NCBI GenBank assembly: GCA_021793315.1
Contig: JAJYSZ010000013.1
Location: 1-53,177 of the forward strand
Direction: 5' to 3'
Length of the DNA: 53,177 nt
DNA from: Bacillota bacterium
GTDB lineage: Bacteria; Bacillota; Sulfobacillia; JAJZYS01; JAJYTV01
In this document: one piece after another, positions 44,074 through 51,733 of the stretch
Layout: every line of letters begins with the position of its first letter
How positions within the stretch are numbered: the stretch's first letter is position 1
Program-made: the position numbers and the translations under genes
Notes under the pieces: generated by a model
Databases searched by the model: none
What the model saw: only the letters and a program-made list of their open reading frames with translations
What the model was told of the DNA's origin: nothing

Positions 44074-45192
44074 TCAGCGGTCGTCGGAGATGCGCAGCAG
44101 CGGACGACCCGCCCTGCCATCGCGCATGGCAGCGAACGCCGAGTTGATCTCCTCGAGTTTGAAGGTCGGGCCAGCCAGGGCCGCAAGATCGAAGCTGCCC
44201 TGCCGGTAGGCCTCGAACAGCTCCGGCGCGTCGTCCGCCAGCACTCCGCCGCCGTACCAGGTGCCCGTGAGCGTCTTCTGCTGCGACGGGAAGGTGAAGG
44301 CGTTCAGCGCGACGTCCAGATGGGGCGGGCTCACGCCGACCACCACCGCTGTTCCGCCCGGCCTCAGAGCATTGAACGCCTGGGCGATCGTCTCCGGTGT
44401 CCCCACCACCTCGAACGCCTCGTCGACGCCGTAGCCACCGGTCAAGTCGAGGATGGTCTGCAGGGGATCCTGCACACCGACCTGCACGAGGTCGGTCGCT
44501 CCGTGCCGCTTCGCATCCTCGAGGCGCTCACGGGAGCGGTCGACCGCGATGATCCGCTCGGCACCATGCATGCGGGCCGCCATCACGACGCTCTGGCCGA
44601 CGCCACCGACGCCGATCACCGCCACCTGGCCGCCTTTGGGCATGCGGGCGGCGTGGGCCACCGCGCCGTAGCCAGTCGTCGCGCTGCAGCCGATCAGGGC
44701 CGCCAGCTCCAGCGGGATGTCGTCCGGCACCGGCACGACGCCCGCCGCCGGCACCAAGGCATACTGCGCGAACGCGCCCACGAGACTCATGACATGGAGC
44801 TCCTCGCCCTGCCGGCGGACAGCTTGCCGGCCGCGCCAGAGCGTCCCCTTTTCCGCCGCCTTCTTGGTCGTCTCGCACATTCCGGTCCAGCCTTGCCGGC
44901 AGGGAACGCACTCCTTACACTCGGGCAGCCAGGACAGCACCACCCGGTCGCCGGCCGCGATTCCCCCGACATCGGGACCCACCGCCGCAACGACACCTGC
45001 GCCCTCGTGTCCCAGGACCATCGGCACGGGCAAGGGCAGGTCACCCGTGATCACATGTTCATCCGTGTGGCAGATCCCGGCGACCGCGATGCGCACCAGC
45101 ACCTCTCCCGGCCCGGGCTCGTCCACCTCAACTTCCTCGATCCGCAGCGGCTCCTCGTAATCCCAAAGCACAGCCGCCAGCGCCTTTGGCAC
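44074..45192 (-). CDS. Zinc-dependent alcohol dehydrogenase (class III-like MDR)
   Basis: 372 residues from a GTG (GGAAGGAAG upstream). Catalytic zinc: GICHTDEHV and GHEGAGVV; structural zinc: PECKECVPCRQGWTGMC, all four cysteines present; NAD-binding motif IGVGGVGQSVV. It resembles the class III/NDMA-dependent alcohol dehydrogenases of actinobacteria and Firmicutes. It probably oxidises an alcohol to the aldehyde used by the next dehydrogenase. Threonine dehydrogenase is a less likely alternative. Confidence 0.9.
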   Translation of the reverse strand: MPKALAAVLWDYEEPLRIEEVEVDEPGPGEVLVRIAVAGICHTDEHVITGDLPLPVPMVLGHEGAGVVAAVGPDVGGIAAGDRVVLSWLPECKECVPCRQGWTGMCETTKKAAEKGTLWRGRQAVRRQGEELHVMSLVGAFAQYALVPAAGVVPVPDDIPLELAALIGCSATTGYGAVAHAARMPKGGQVAVIGVGGVGQSVVMAARMHGAERIIAVDRSRERLEDAKRHGATDLVQVGVQDPLQTILDLTGGYGVDEAFEVVGTPETIAQAFNALRPGGTAVVVGVSPPHLDVALNAFTFPSQQKTLTGTWYGGGVLADDAPELFEAYRQGSFDLAALAGPTFKLEEINSAFAAMRDGRAGRPLLRISDDR

Positions 45193-45217
45193 CTGCCAGC
45201 ACTTCCTTCCGGCTACT

Positions 45218-46294
45218 TCAGGCCATGGGAACGCGGGAGACGATCCTGCCGTCGACGCGCTCCATGATGTCGTCGAGGTCGCGCCCGGTGATCGTCAGTC
45301 CATGGTTCTTGAGACCGACCACCGCCCGGGACGGATCGTCGGCCTCGCGCACCGCCTGCGCTACGGCCTCCGCAAGCTCGATCGTGCCGCAGGGGTAGTT
45401 GATCTCGGTGGAGCGCACGCCGTCCATCCAGGCGTGCACATGGATGATGGCCCCTACTGTCGGGTGCTCACGGTAGATGATGTGGTGCTCGATGGCGTCC
45501 ACGGACACCCGGTGCCCCTTCATCCAGGAGGCCTGGGAGAGGCGCATCGCCTTGATCTCCGGGTCGAACGTCTTGACCATCTGCACGTCCTTGCCGACCT
45601 CGCGCAGGTTGGACTTGTCCACCCCGCTCGCGGACATCCAGAAGCGGCTGCGGTCATGGCGCGTGCTCAGGTTGCCGTAGGATAGGCCGCCAAGCTGGAA
45701 CAGCCGGTGCACATGGCGGTACTCCTCCGGCGGCAGGATCTCCTCGATCGGAAACGGCGTAGGCAGCACGCCCCAGCCGTCCAGGGTGCGGCCGGCCCGG
45801 TACAGCTGGTCGATCGCGTCGCCCCCGCCCCAGAGCTCTTCCTCGAGGTCGGAGTCGAAGACGTTGTCCACGATCAGATGCGACTGCGCGAGCGGCGTCA
45901 GCCTGTCGACCAGCTCCTGCATGTGCCTATCCGATTCGTACGGCGCCTTGGTCTCGTAGTAGCCGCGTTCGAGCGTGACGAAGTACGTCCGCGGATCGCG
46001 CTCGTCGCCGACGACGGCGATCAGCAGGTTGCCGAGGGAGCGGATCATCCATGCGTAAGCCCCGCGCAGGATGTCCTCGGGACTCTCCGGTAGGCGCAGG
46101 AGAGCGACGATATAGGTCGCCTGTGCCCGCCGCCGAAAGGGCCGCGGCTTGTCCGGGTCGACAAAGGAAAGGATCAGCTTTGCCTGTTCTGGAGACGTCT
46201 GCGTATGCCCGGCCGTCGTGAGTGCCTGCGAGAACCTGTTGGCAAACCCCTGCATGCAAGCGTCTGCCGGAGATCCGAAGAAACTGAAGTCCAA
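45218..46294 (-). CDS. Class II aldolase/adducin family protein with an N-terminal extension
   Basis: 358 residues from a TTG with AAGGGGGTACATCG upstream. The C-terminal 190 residues are the class II aldolase domain: GGLSYGNLSTRHDRSRFWMS, AIIHVHAWMDGVRST (zinc His pair) and VVGLKNHGLTITGRD (third zinc His). The first about 150 residues (ILSFVDPDKPRPFRRRAQAT) are an extra domain I do not recognise. The enzyme would cleave or epimerise a sugar-like substrate; it starts the catabolic operon. Confidence 0.85.
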   Translation of the reverse strand: MDFSFFGSPADACMQGFANRFSQALTTAGHTQTSPEQAKLILSFVDPDKPRPFRRRAQATYIVALLRLPESPEDILRGAYAWMIRSLGNLLIAVVGDERDPRTYFVTLERGYYETKAPYESDRHMQELVDRLTPLAQSHLIVDNVFDSDLEEELWGGGDAIDQLYRAGRTLDGWGVLPTPFPIEEILPPEEYRHVHRLFQLGGLSYGNLSTRHDRSRFWMSASGVDKSNLREVGKDVQMVKTFDPEIKAMRLSQASWMKGHRVSVDAIEHHIIYREHPTVGAIIHVHAWMDGVRSTEINYPCGTIELAEAVAQAVREADDPSRAVVGLKNHGLTITGRDLDDIMERVDGRIVSRVPMA

Positions 46295-46675
46295 CGATGT
46301 ACCCCCTTCCGGCGCCTCCCCACGCACGTGCCTTGCGCGCCGGCCGGCCTGGCTGGCGCCGGGCCGGGCGATGCCGCCCGGATCGACGTGGAAAAGGACG
46401 GCACGCAAAACATTGTGCGGGCCGCCCAAAGCGCGCGGAGGGGGAGTTGCCTCGACTCTACATATGCTTGGTCATGGTGCGCCATGCGCACCGTGTCATT
46501 TTGCAGCCCTAGGCAGGGAACAGGACGCAGGCGGTTCGGGCGGTCCCATAAGCGCAGCGTCTGCCCGCCAAGCCACCCGGGCGGAAGTGTCCTGGGGGCC
46601 ATGCTGAATTCATGGGCTTTGGCAAACCCGGAGTCGTCCGATTTTGGCAACAGCATAGCTGGTACCTCCGCATCG
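46295..46675. other. Upstream region of the catabolic operon; contains a 17-bp palindrome
   Basis: No gene recognised. A minus-strand promoter should lie here, but no clear -35/-10 pair was found. The perfect dyad at 46476-46492 is the only distinct element. Confidence 0.5.
46476..46492. promoter_or_regulatory. Perfect palindrome, candidate operator
   Basis: GGTGCGC-CAT-GCGCACC: two 7-base arms fully inverted, three-base centre, about 180 bases before the aldolase start. Size and symmetry suit a dimeric repressor such as GntR or TetR types; no such regulator gene is next to it. Confidence 0.5.
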
Positions 46676-46720
46676 GAACAAAGAATCTCGGTGAACCCCT
46701 GCGCGGCGCTTCACCGAGAT
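46676..46720 (-). terminator. Terminator after the dtd-MBL pair
   Basis: Minus strand: ATCTCGGTGAA (46710-46720) pairs with TTCACCGAGAT (46685-46695), an 11-bp stem, then TCTTTGTTCC. It is 150 bases past the MBL stop. Confidence 0.65.
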
Positions 46721-46869
46721 GGCACTTCGTCCCATGGGGGGAGAGACCCTGTGTCCATTTGTACCTATCGCAGGCAGCTCAGGACGCAGGCGATCGTGTC
46801 CAGAGTCCCCTCGCCAGAATGAGGCGCGTGTTTGCCGGCCTCGTGTCGACGGGCCTGCGCGACCCTCGC

Positions 46870-47472
46870 TCAGAGTCCGGCAAGGAAGGGGTTTTCGGCC
46901 CGCTCGCGGCCGATCGTCGTCGCAGGGCCATGGCCTGGATGCACCCGCGTGGCGTCCCCCAGCCCGAGCAGCTGCGCGAGGGAACGGTAGATGGCTTCGG
47001 CGTCGCCGCCCTCGAGATCGGTGCGGCCGATCGAGTCGTAGAAGAGGCAGTCGCCCGCGAAGAGATCATCGCCGATCCGGAAGGCGAGGTGCCCTGGCGT
47101 ATGACCGGGCACCGAGAGGACTTCGATCTCGAGCCCGCAGAGGTCGAGCTTCTCGCCGCCCCGGAGCAGATGGTCAGGCTGCGGCACGGGATAGCTCTCG
47201 CCCAGAAACTCGCCGGTCGCGTACGGCAGATCGGCCTCAGGATAGTAGAGCGGGCACCCGAGCATTCCGCGGAGCACCTCGGCTCCCAGCATGTGGTCAC
47301 CGTGGCCGTGCGTGATCAGGATGGCGTCGATATGCAGGCCCAGCGAACGCGCCTTGGCTGCGATCGCCTCAGGCAGGTAGCCCGCGTCGATCAGCAATGC
47401 GTGCGCAGGATCCTGCCACACGAGATAGCAGTTCGTCGAAAACGGGCCGAAGGTCGCGTTGCGGATCTCCAA
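46870..47472 (-). CDS. MBL-fold metallo-hydrolase (glyoxalase II-like)
   Basis: 200 residues from the TTG at 47472, supported by GGGAGGGAGCCGCAAG; an ATG at 47490 has no ribosome site. Zinc motif ITHGHGDHMLG, then SVPGHTPGHLAF, the bridging Asp in LFAGDCLFYDSIGRTD, and the last His in RVHPGHGPAT. Firmicutes often have this gene just after dtd near relA. It likely hydrolyses a thioester or similar substrate. Confidence 0.9.
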   Translation of the reverse strand: MEIRNATFGPFSTNCYLVWQDPAHALLIDAGYLPEAIAAKARSLGLHIDAILITHGHGDHMLGAEVLRGMLGCPLYYPEADLPYATGEFLGESYPVPQPDHLLRGGEKLDLCGLEIEVLSVPGHTPGHLAFRIGDDLFAGDCLFYDSIGRTDLEGGDAEAIYRSLAQLLGLGDATRVHPGHGPATTIGRERAENPFLAGL

Positions 47473-47511
47473 CTTGCGGCTCCCTCCCATCAGGAAACGG
47501 ACAGTCCTCGC

Positions 47512-47961
47512 CTACGGCTCCCGCGAACGGCTGGCGTGCGAATCGATGAGAATGGTCACGGGCCCATCGTTCTCCGAGAGAAAGCGCATGTCCGCCCCGA
47601 AGATGCCGCGTTCGGCCGTGCCGAAGCGGGTCAGAAACTCTTGCCACATCGCCTCTGCGGCGTCGGGTGGCAGGGCTGGACCGAAGTCCGGTCGGTGACC
47701 GCGGGCGACATCGCCGTAGAGCGTGAACTGCGGTACCAGCAGATGCGGCAGTCCGAGGTCATCGGCGCTGTGGCGGAGCCTCCCCGTCTCGTCGGCAAAG
47801 ATGCGCAGGGCGTGCAGCTTGCGCACCATCCAGTCGAGGTCCGCGGGCCGGTCCTCCCGGCCCAAACCTACAAGCGCCGCCTGGCCAGGACCGATGGCAG
47901 CTACCGTCTCGCCACCGACGCGCACCTCCGCTTTCGCGACGCGCATGGCCACCGCACGCAA
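47512..47961 (-). CDS. dtd: D-aminoacyl-tRNA deacylase
   Basis: 149 residues from the TTG at 47961, preceded by GGGAGGAATCGGC and giving LRAVAMRVAKAEVRVGGE, which aligns with the family start MRxVVQRV. The catalytic SQxxT block reads VPQFTLYGDVARGHRPDF, with Ser replaced by Pro but the Thr kept; the GP motif is NDGPVTILIDS. Dtd frees D-amino acids from tRNA. In Bacillus it follows relA directly; here about 3.7 kb separates them. Confidence 0.93.
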   Translation of the reverse strand: MRAVAMRVAKAEVRVGGETVAAIGPGQAALVGLGREDRPADLDWMVRKLHALRIFADETGRLRHSADDLGLPHLLVPQFTLYGDVARGHRPDFGPALPPDAAEAMWQEFLTRFGTAERGIFGADMRFLSENDGPVTILIDSHASRSREP

Positions 47962-48350
47962 GCCGATTCCTCCCATCCGACGGGGCATCGAAACGCAGGC
48001 GTCCCTGGCAGGCATGATACCACCCGAATGCGGCCCAGCGGTGCAGAAGGCAGCATGGAACCAATGGTGCCGATAGGCGGTTGGCCGGGGACAATGACGA
48101 CGAACGCAGCGCTGAAGGTCAGAACCGCCGTGATCGTCAGCCACAAGTGCGCGTGATGACCCGCGACGCAGATGACGCCCGCGCAGGGCACGGTGCGCCC
48201 CAAGCCGTGCGCAGTTCGGTGCGGTCCCACATCCCTCCCATGGATGCAGCTCCAAAAGGCATGAAGAAAATGGACCTGGCAGGAGCCGTGATCCAGAGAA
48301 TGGAATCCCCACCCTGCATGTGGCGTTCTGCCAGGAAAGGGTGCCGCTCG
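47962..48350. other. Divergent intergenic region between dtd and the lipoprotein hydrolase
   Basis: No gene with a ribosome site. One minus-strand frame encodes a hydrophobic stretch (LWLTITAVLTFSAAFVVIV near 48100-48160) that could be debris of a membrane protein. Promoters for both flanking genes are expected; none is clear. Confidence 0.4.
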
Positions 48351-49346
48351 ATGATCCGACCGCGCTCCCTTGCGCGTCTCGTCACCTCTCTTGTCCCGCT
48401 CTCCCTGCTGCTGACGGTCGGCTGCTCCCTGGGACCGAGCCGGACGCTGCCCGGCGGACTCGCCATCGCCAGGGCTCCCGCCGGCAGGGCGGACGGCACG
48501 CCAGTCTCGCTCTCCCTGGTTCCTGTGCCCAAGGCGTACCGGCGCAACGTGCCGGGGGGCGTCCACCTCTACAGCCTCGTCTAGTGGAGCCGCGGCCTGC
48601 GCTGCCAGGCCTACCTCTCCGCGCCCGGCGGGGAGCGCGCCTACCCGCTTCTCCTCGAGCTGCACGGCGGGACCTTTATGTCCGAGTTGCTGCACTGGAG
48701 CGGATTCCCGGTGATCACGCCACCTGTCGCAGCCGAGTTCTCGCTGCGTGCGGCAATCGTGTTCTCCCCGAACTACGGCGGGTACGGTCCGAGCCAGGGC
48801 ACCGTGGGAGACGGCCATGACGACTACGTCGACGTGGTGAACGGCCTCAAGGCCCTGCGACAGATCTCGGGGCTGCGCGTCAAGGCGCGCGACACCTTTC
48901 TCTTCGGCGTCTCCCAGGGTGGATTCGTCGCGCTGCTGCTGGCGGCGGACAACCCGCAGGTCAAGGCTGTAGAGCTCGAGAGCCCATGGCCCGGCGCCAC
49001 CGAGGCGTTGGCCTGGCTCGAAGCCCAGCGCCTCGGCAGCTTGAACACGGGCCTTCTGGCGGATATGGACTACCTGACGACGGCCTGCGGGCCGCAGCTC
49101 ACGTCCACCTGGTGCCGGCGGAACTCCGCCCCCTTGCGGGAGGTCCACGCCCCCATCCTGCTCCTCGGCGGTACCAGCGATCCGATCATCACGCCCGGCA
49201 TGCTGCGGGCGACGTACAGAGATCTGCACCGCTACAATCCACACGTGCAGTTGGTGTTCATTCCTGGCGGACACGCACCGACCACCCCGCAGGCCGGGAA
49301 GGTCGAGCAGGAGTGGTTCGCGCGACACGGGCTGCGCATGTACTAG
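48351..49346 (+). pseudogene. Alpha/beta-hydrolase (prolyl-oligopeptidase-like) lipoprotein gene with an in-frame TAG
   Basis: From the ATG at 48351 (GGAAAGGG upstream) to the stop at 49346 the frame is open for 331 residues except for TAG at 48582-48584. A signal peptide with lipobox-like LLTVGC ends at Cys25. After the TAG, WSRGLRCQAYLSAPGGERAY and PLLLELHGG continue the hydrolase pattern; nucleophile GVSQGGF, acid GTSDPIITP and base GGHAP are intact. Relatives have Tyr at the TAG position (Y-W-S-x-G-L-R), so one TAC-to-TAG change explains it. Secreted or membrane-anchored esterase/peptidase once; now truncated unless the amber codon is suppressed. Confidence 0.7.
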
Positions 49347-49375
49347 GTTCTACGGGAGGAACCCTTTGCTCTGCG

Positions 49376-49470
49376 CGTACGCCTTCGGTGAACCCCGCCT
49401 CAGCCGGGGTCCAGCGGCGAGGCGGAGTTCACCGAAGGCGTACGAAGAAGGAGCGCCGTCATGGCGCTCC
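49376..49470 (+). repeat. Tandem long hairpins after the hydrolase gene
   Basis: CGTACGCCTTCGGTGAAC (49376-49393) pairs perfectly with 49427-49444; after one mismatch CCGCCTC (49395-49401) pairs with GAGGCGG (49419-49425), 25 pairs in all. A second hairpin, GGAGCGCC (49450-49457) with GGCGCTCC (49463-49470), is followed by GTTTGCTC and could be the terminator. Confidence 0.7.
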
Positions 49471-49649
49471 GTTTGCTCGGGGGACCTCTTCTCAAAGTTC
49501 CGGCCCGCCGTCCCGCTTCGACCGCCTCGAAGGAGGCGGCGCAGCGAGCAGACCTGGCAACTTCTTCGGCCCGAAGTCGGCCTGGATCGAGTTCAGGACG
49601 CGCTCCTTCCCGTCAGGCGTGCCATTCCGTCTCGCTGAGCCGCTTTTCA

Positions 49650-49781
49650 AGGTTGTCCTGGTGCCAGTCGCGCACGCACGATCGCACGGCAGAACCTGCG
49701 GTCCTTCTCCCTGTTGGCGAGGTATCTCGCGATCAGGAGGTCATGCGGTTCCAGGCAGTAGGCGCGCACACCGCGGCGTCT
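49650..49781 (-). pseudogene. Remnant of a DUF6036/nucleotidyltransferase (AbiEii-like) gene
   Basis: A 44-codon open stretch reads GVRAYCLEPHDLLIARYLAN and REKDRRFCRAI, matching the C-terminal pattern ...YCLEPHDL.ISK...GREKD..F.RA of DUF6036 nucleotidyltransferase-like proteins, which often pair as toxin-antitoxin components. Stops on both sides and a shift into another frame (WHQDNLEKRLSETE) show it is decayed. Confidence 0.55.
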
Positions 49782-49792
49782 CTACTGTCCTA

Positions 49793-49900
49793 ACAGGGAT
49801 GAGCATATCTTCGCTGTCCGCTGCGCGTGCGCTCGGGCGCGTCGATCCGCCCCTCCGCCTCCCAGCGCCGAAGCGTCTCCGCCTGACAACCTAATTCCAG
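49793..49900 (-). pseudogene. Remnant of an IS607-type recombinase/MerR-like helix-turn-helix
   Basis: 36 codons between two TAGs read LELGCQAETLRRWEAEGRID and APERTRSGQRRYAHPC. The pattern 'TLRRWExEGRI...RTxSGQRRY' is typical of the N-terminal DNA-binding part of IS607-family serine recombinases and MerR proteins. Nothing of a catalytic domain or transposon ends was seen, so it is a fragment. Confidence 0.55.
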
Positions 49901-49903
49901 CTA

Positions 49904-50102
49904 TATCTGGACTCGAGCGGATTTCACCTCGGATCGCAACCCTTGATTACGTTCACGCAGCAGTTTCAACCCTCGCTTATCTCGATGCTTTCCTTCCAGG
50001 AGGCGATAAGCACCTGCACCTTGACCGGGTGATGGCCGTCACGATCTTACGTCTTGCCCCGCCGCATCATGGGTGCATGGTTCCTACCGAGGAGGCGCTC
50101 TG
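49904..50102 (+). other. Leader region of the radical SAM gene
   Basis: Contains GCTTATC (about 49974-49980) inverted with GATAAGC further on, spanning a possible hairpin with CCTTCCAGGAGG in its loop region. No promoter with good spacing was identified. No further gene. Confidence 0.35.
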
Positions 50103-51230
50103 ATGCCCCTGTCGCCCTACGCGGACGCGCCCTTCATCGTTATCTGGGAGACGACGCGCGCCTGCGACCTCGCCTGCAAGCACTGCCGCGCCGCGGCGAT
50201 CCCGATGCGCAACCCGGAAGAGCTCAGCACCGCTGATGCCAAGCGGCTGATCGACGACGTCGCGGCCATGCGACCGCAGCCAAACTTCGTCCTCTCGGGC
50301 GGCGACCCGATGAAGCGGCCGGATCTCGAGGAGATCATCCGCTACGCGGCCAAGGAGCGCGGCGTGCGCATCTCCATCACGCCGTCCGCGACGCCGCTCG
50401 TGACGCCCGAGCGCATCAGGGCCTGCGCCGAGGCTGGCCTCGCCCGCTGGGCCTTCTCGATCGACGGTGCGACGGCGGAGGCCCACGACTTCTTCCGCGG
50501 CCAGGAGGGGTCGTTCGCCATTACCCTCAAGGCGGTCTCGGAACTGAAAGAGCTGTCGCTGCCGCTGCAGGTCAACACGACCGTCTCGCGCTACAACAAG
50601 GATTCCCTGCCCGAGATCGGCCGCCTCGTGGAGCAGCTCGGTGCAGTGCTCTGGAGCGTCTTCTTCCTTGTCCCTGTCGGCCGTGGCCGCGCGGACGACG
50701 CGCTCGGCCCATACGAGACCGAGGCTGTGCTAGCCTGGCTCGAGGAGTTCGCCCGCTCGTCCGCCTGTGACGTCAAGACGACCGAAGCCCCGCAGTGGCG
50801 GCGTGTGCTGCGCCAGCGCAGAGGCCCCACGTCTTCGGCGGCCGGCATGTCTCCTGACCGCATCGGTCGCGCGCCGCGTCCGGTCACCGACGGCGACGGC
50901 TTCATCTTCGTCAGCCACAAGGGCGACGTCTATCCGAGCGGCTTCCTGCCGCTCGAGCTCGGCAACGTGCGCCAGACCCCGCTCTCCGAGATCTACCGAA
51001 GCTCGGAGGTGCTGCTCGCTCTCCGCGACCGCAGCCGCCTGCGCGGCAAGTGCCGCATCTGCGAGTTCCGCGAGATCTGCGGCGGCTCGCGCAGCCGCGC
51101 CCACGCCATCACGGGCGACTACCTCGAGAGCGATCCCTACTGCCCCCACCAGCCGGATCCGGCGGCGGGCTACCGCCGGGTGCGCGCCGACGCCCGCGAG
51201 CAGCGGGACGCGGCCCTCGCACCGCGCTAG
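50103..51230 (+). CDS. Radical SAM/SPASM domain protein (AhbD/NirJ-like, TIGR04053 type)
   Basis: 375 residues from the ATG at 50103 (GAGGAGGCGCTCTG upstream). The [4Fe-4S]-SAM motif is TRACDLACKHCRAAA (CX3CX2C), followed by NFVLSGGDPMKRPDL. The SPASM region C-terminal has CRICEFREICGGSRSRAHA and ESDPYCPH, ligands for auxiliary clusters. Relatives include haem-pathway enzymes AhbC/AhbD and NirJ and peptide-modifying enzymes. The N-terminus (APFIVIWETTRACDLACKHC) resembles the TIGR04053 group as I recall it. No precursor peptide gene was seen beside it. Its stop is 4 bases from the convergent DUF488 gene. Confidence 0.88.
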   Translation: MPLSPYADAPFIVIWETTRACDLACKHCRAAAIPMRNPEELSTADAKRLIDDVAAMRPQPNFVLSGGDPMKRPDLEEIIRYAAKERGVRISITPSATPLVTPERIRACAEAGLARWAFSIDGATAEAHDFFRGQEGSFAITLKAVSELKELSLPLQVNTTVSRYNKDSLPEIGRLVEQLGAVLWSVFFLVPVGRGRADDALGPYETEAVLAWLEEFARSSACDVKTTEAPQWRRVLRQRRGPTSSAAGMSPDRIGRAPRPVTDGDGFIFVSHKGDVYPSGFLPLELGNVRQTPLSEIYRSSEVLLALRDRSRLRGKCRICEFREICGGSRSRAHAITGDYLESDPYCPHQPDPAAGYRRVRADAREQRDAALAPR

Positions 51231-51234
51231 GCCG

Positions 51235-51594
51235 TCAGGACTCGAACTCTCCCTCGAGGACGTCCCGCAGCACCGGCACCTGGCAACGCGTGAGGTCGCG
51301 GGCCGCGGTGAGGAGCGCGACGGGCCGCCCCTCGCCGAGACGCCTCAACTCCTCGAGCGCGTCGCTGGCGGGCGGGCGCCTGAGTTCCCCGAGATAACGA
51401 CGGCGAAACTCCCCCTGCTCCTCTGGGTTGGCGTGGTACCAGTTGCGCAGGTCACGGGAAGGTGCGGCCTCCTTGAGCCAGACATTCCACGGCGCGCCCT
51501 CCTTGCGGACACCGCGCGGCCAGAGCCGATCCACCAGGATACGCAAGGCGCCCAGGGGCGTCTCGTCGTAGATGCGGCCGATCAGGATCACCAT
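51235..51594 (-). CDS. DUF488 family protein
   Basis: 119 residues from the ATG at 51594 (GGGGGAAGACCCT upstream). Family blocks: RIYDETPLGALRILVDRLWPRG, quoted in part as ILVDRLWPRGVRKEGAPW, then WLKEAAPSRDLRNWYHANPE and RRYLGEL. DUF488 proteins are small, sometimes linked to haem or DNA repair; no function is established. It could share the relA transcript upstream. Confidence 0.88.
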   Translation of the reverse strand: MVILIGRIYDETPLGALRILVDRLWPRGVRKEGAPWNVWLKEAAPSRDLRNWYHANPEEQGEFRRRYLGELRRPPASDALEELRRLGEGRPVALLTAARDLTRCQVPVLRDVLEGEFES

Positions 51595-51632
51595 AGGGTC
51601 TTCCCCCTTGACGGCGAATGATCTTGAGAAGT

Positions 51633-51663
51633 GAGGTGCAGCGCCTGCCGGCGGCTGCACCTC
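51633..51663 (-). terminator. Hairpin downstream of relA
   Basis: GAGGTGCAGC (51633-51642) pairs with GCTGCACCTC (51654-51663), 10 bp. On the minus strand CACTTCTCAAG follows, a weak U-tract. It lies about 70 bases past the relA stop and before DUF488. Confidence 0.5.
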
Positions 51664-51733
51664 CATCATCTTTCTCTTGTGCCGGGCGGTCGGGTCGCGC
51701 ATCACATGCAGCGGCAGGGCCCCGGCCGGCGAT

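Noticed and set aside
44074-45192. Threonine 3-dehydrogenase as partner for Kbl
   Set aside because: The sequence pattern fits class III-like alcohol dehydrogenases and the gene is in a different operon from kbl.
47901-49328. Long minus-strand frame over the hydrolase
   Set aside because: Antisense to the hydrolase whose catalytic motifs are on the plus strand; no start site or family features.
49966-50000. CRISPR-repeat-like GTTTCAACCCTCGC
   Set aside because: Single copy, no second repeat, no spacer-like spacing and no cas gene in the window.
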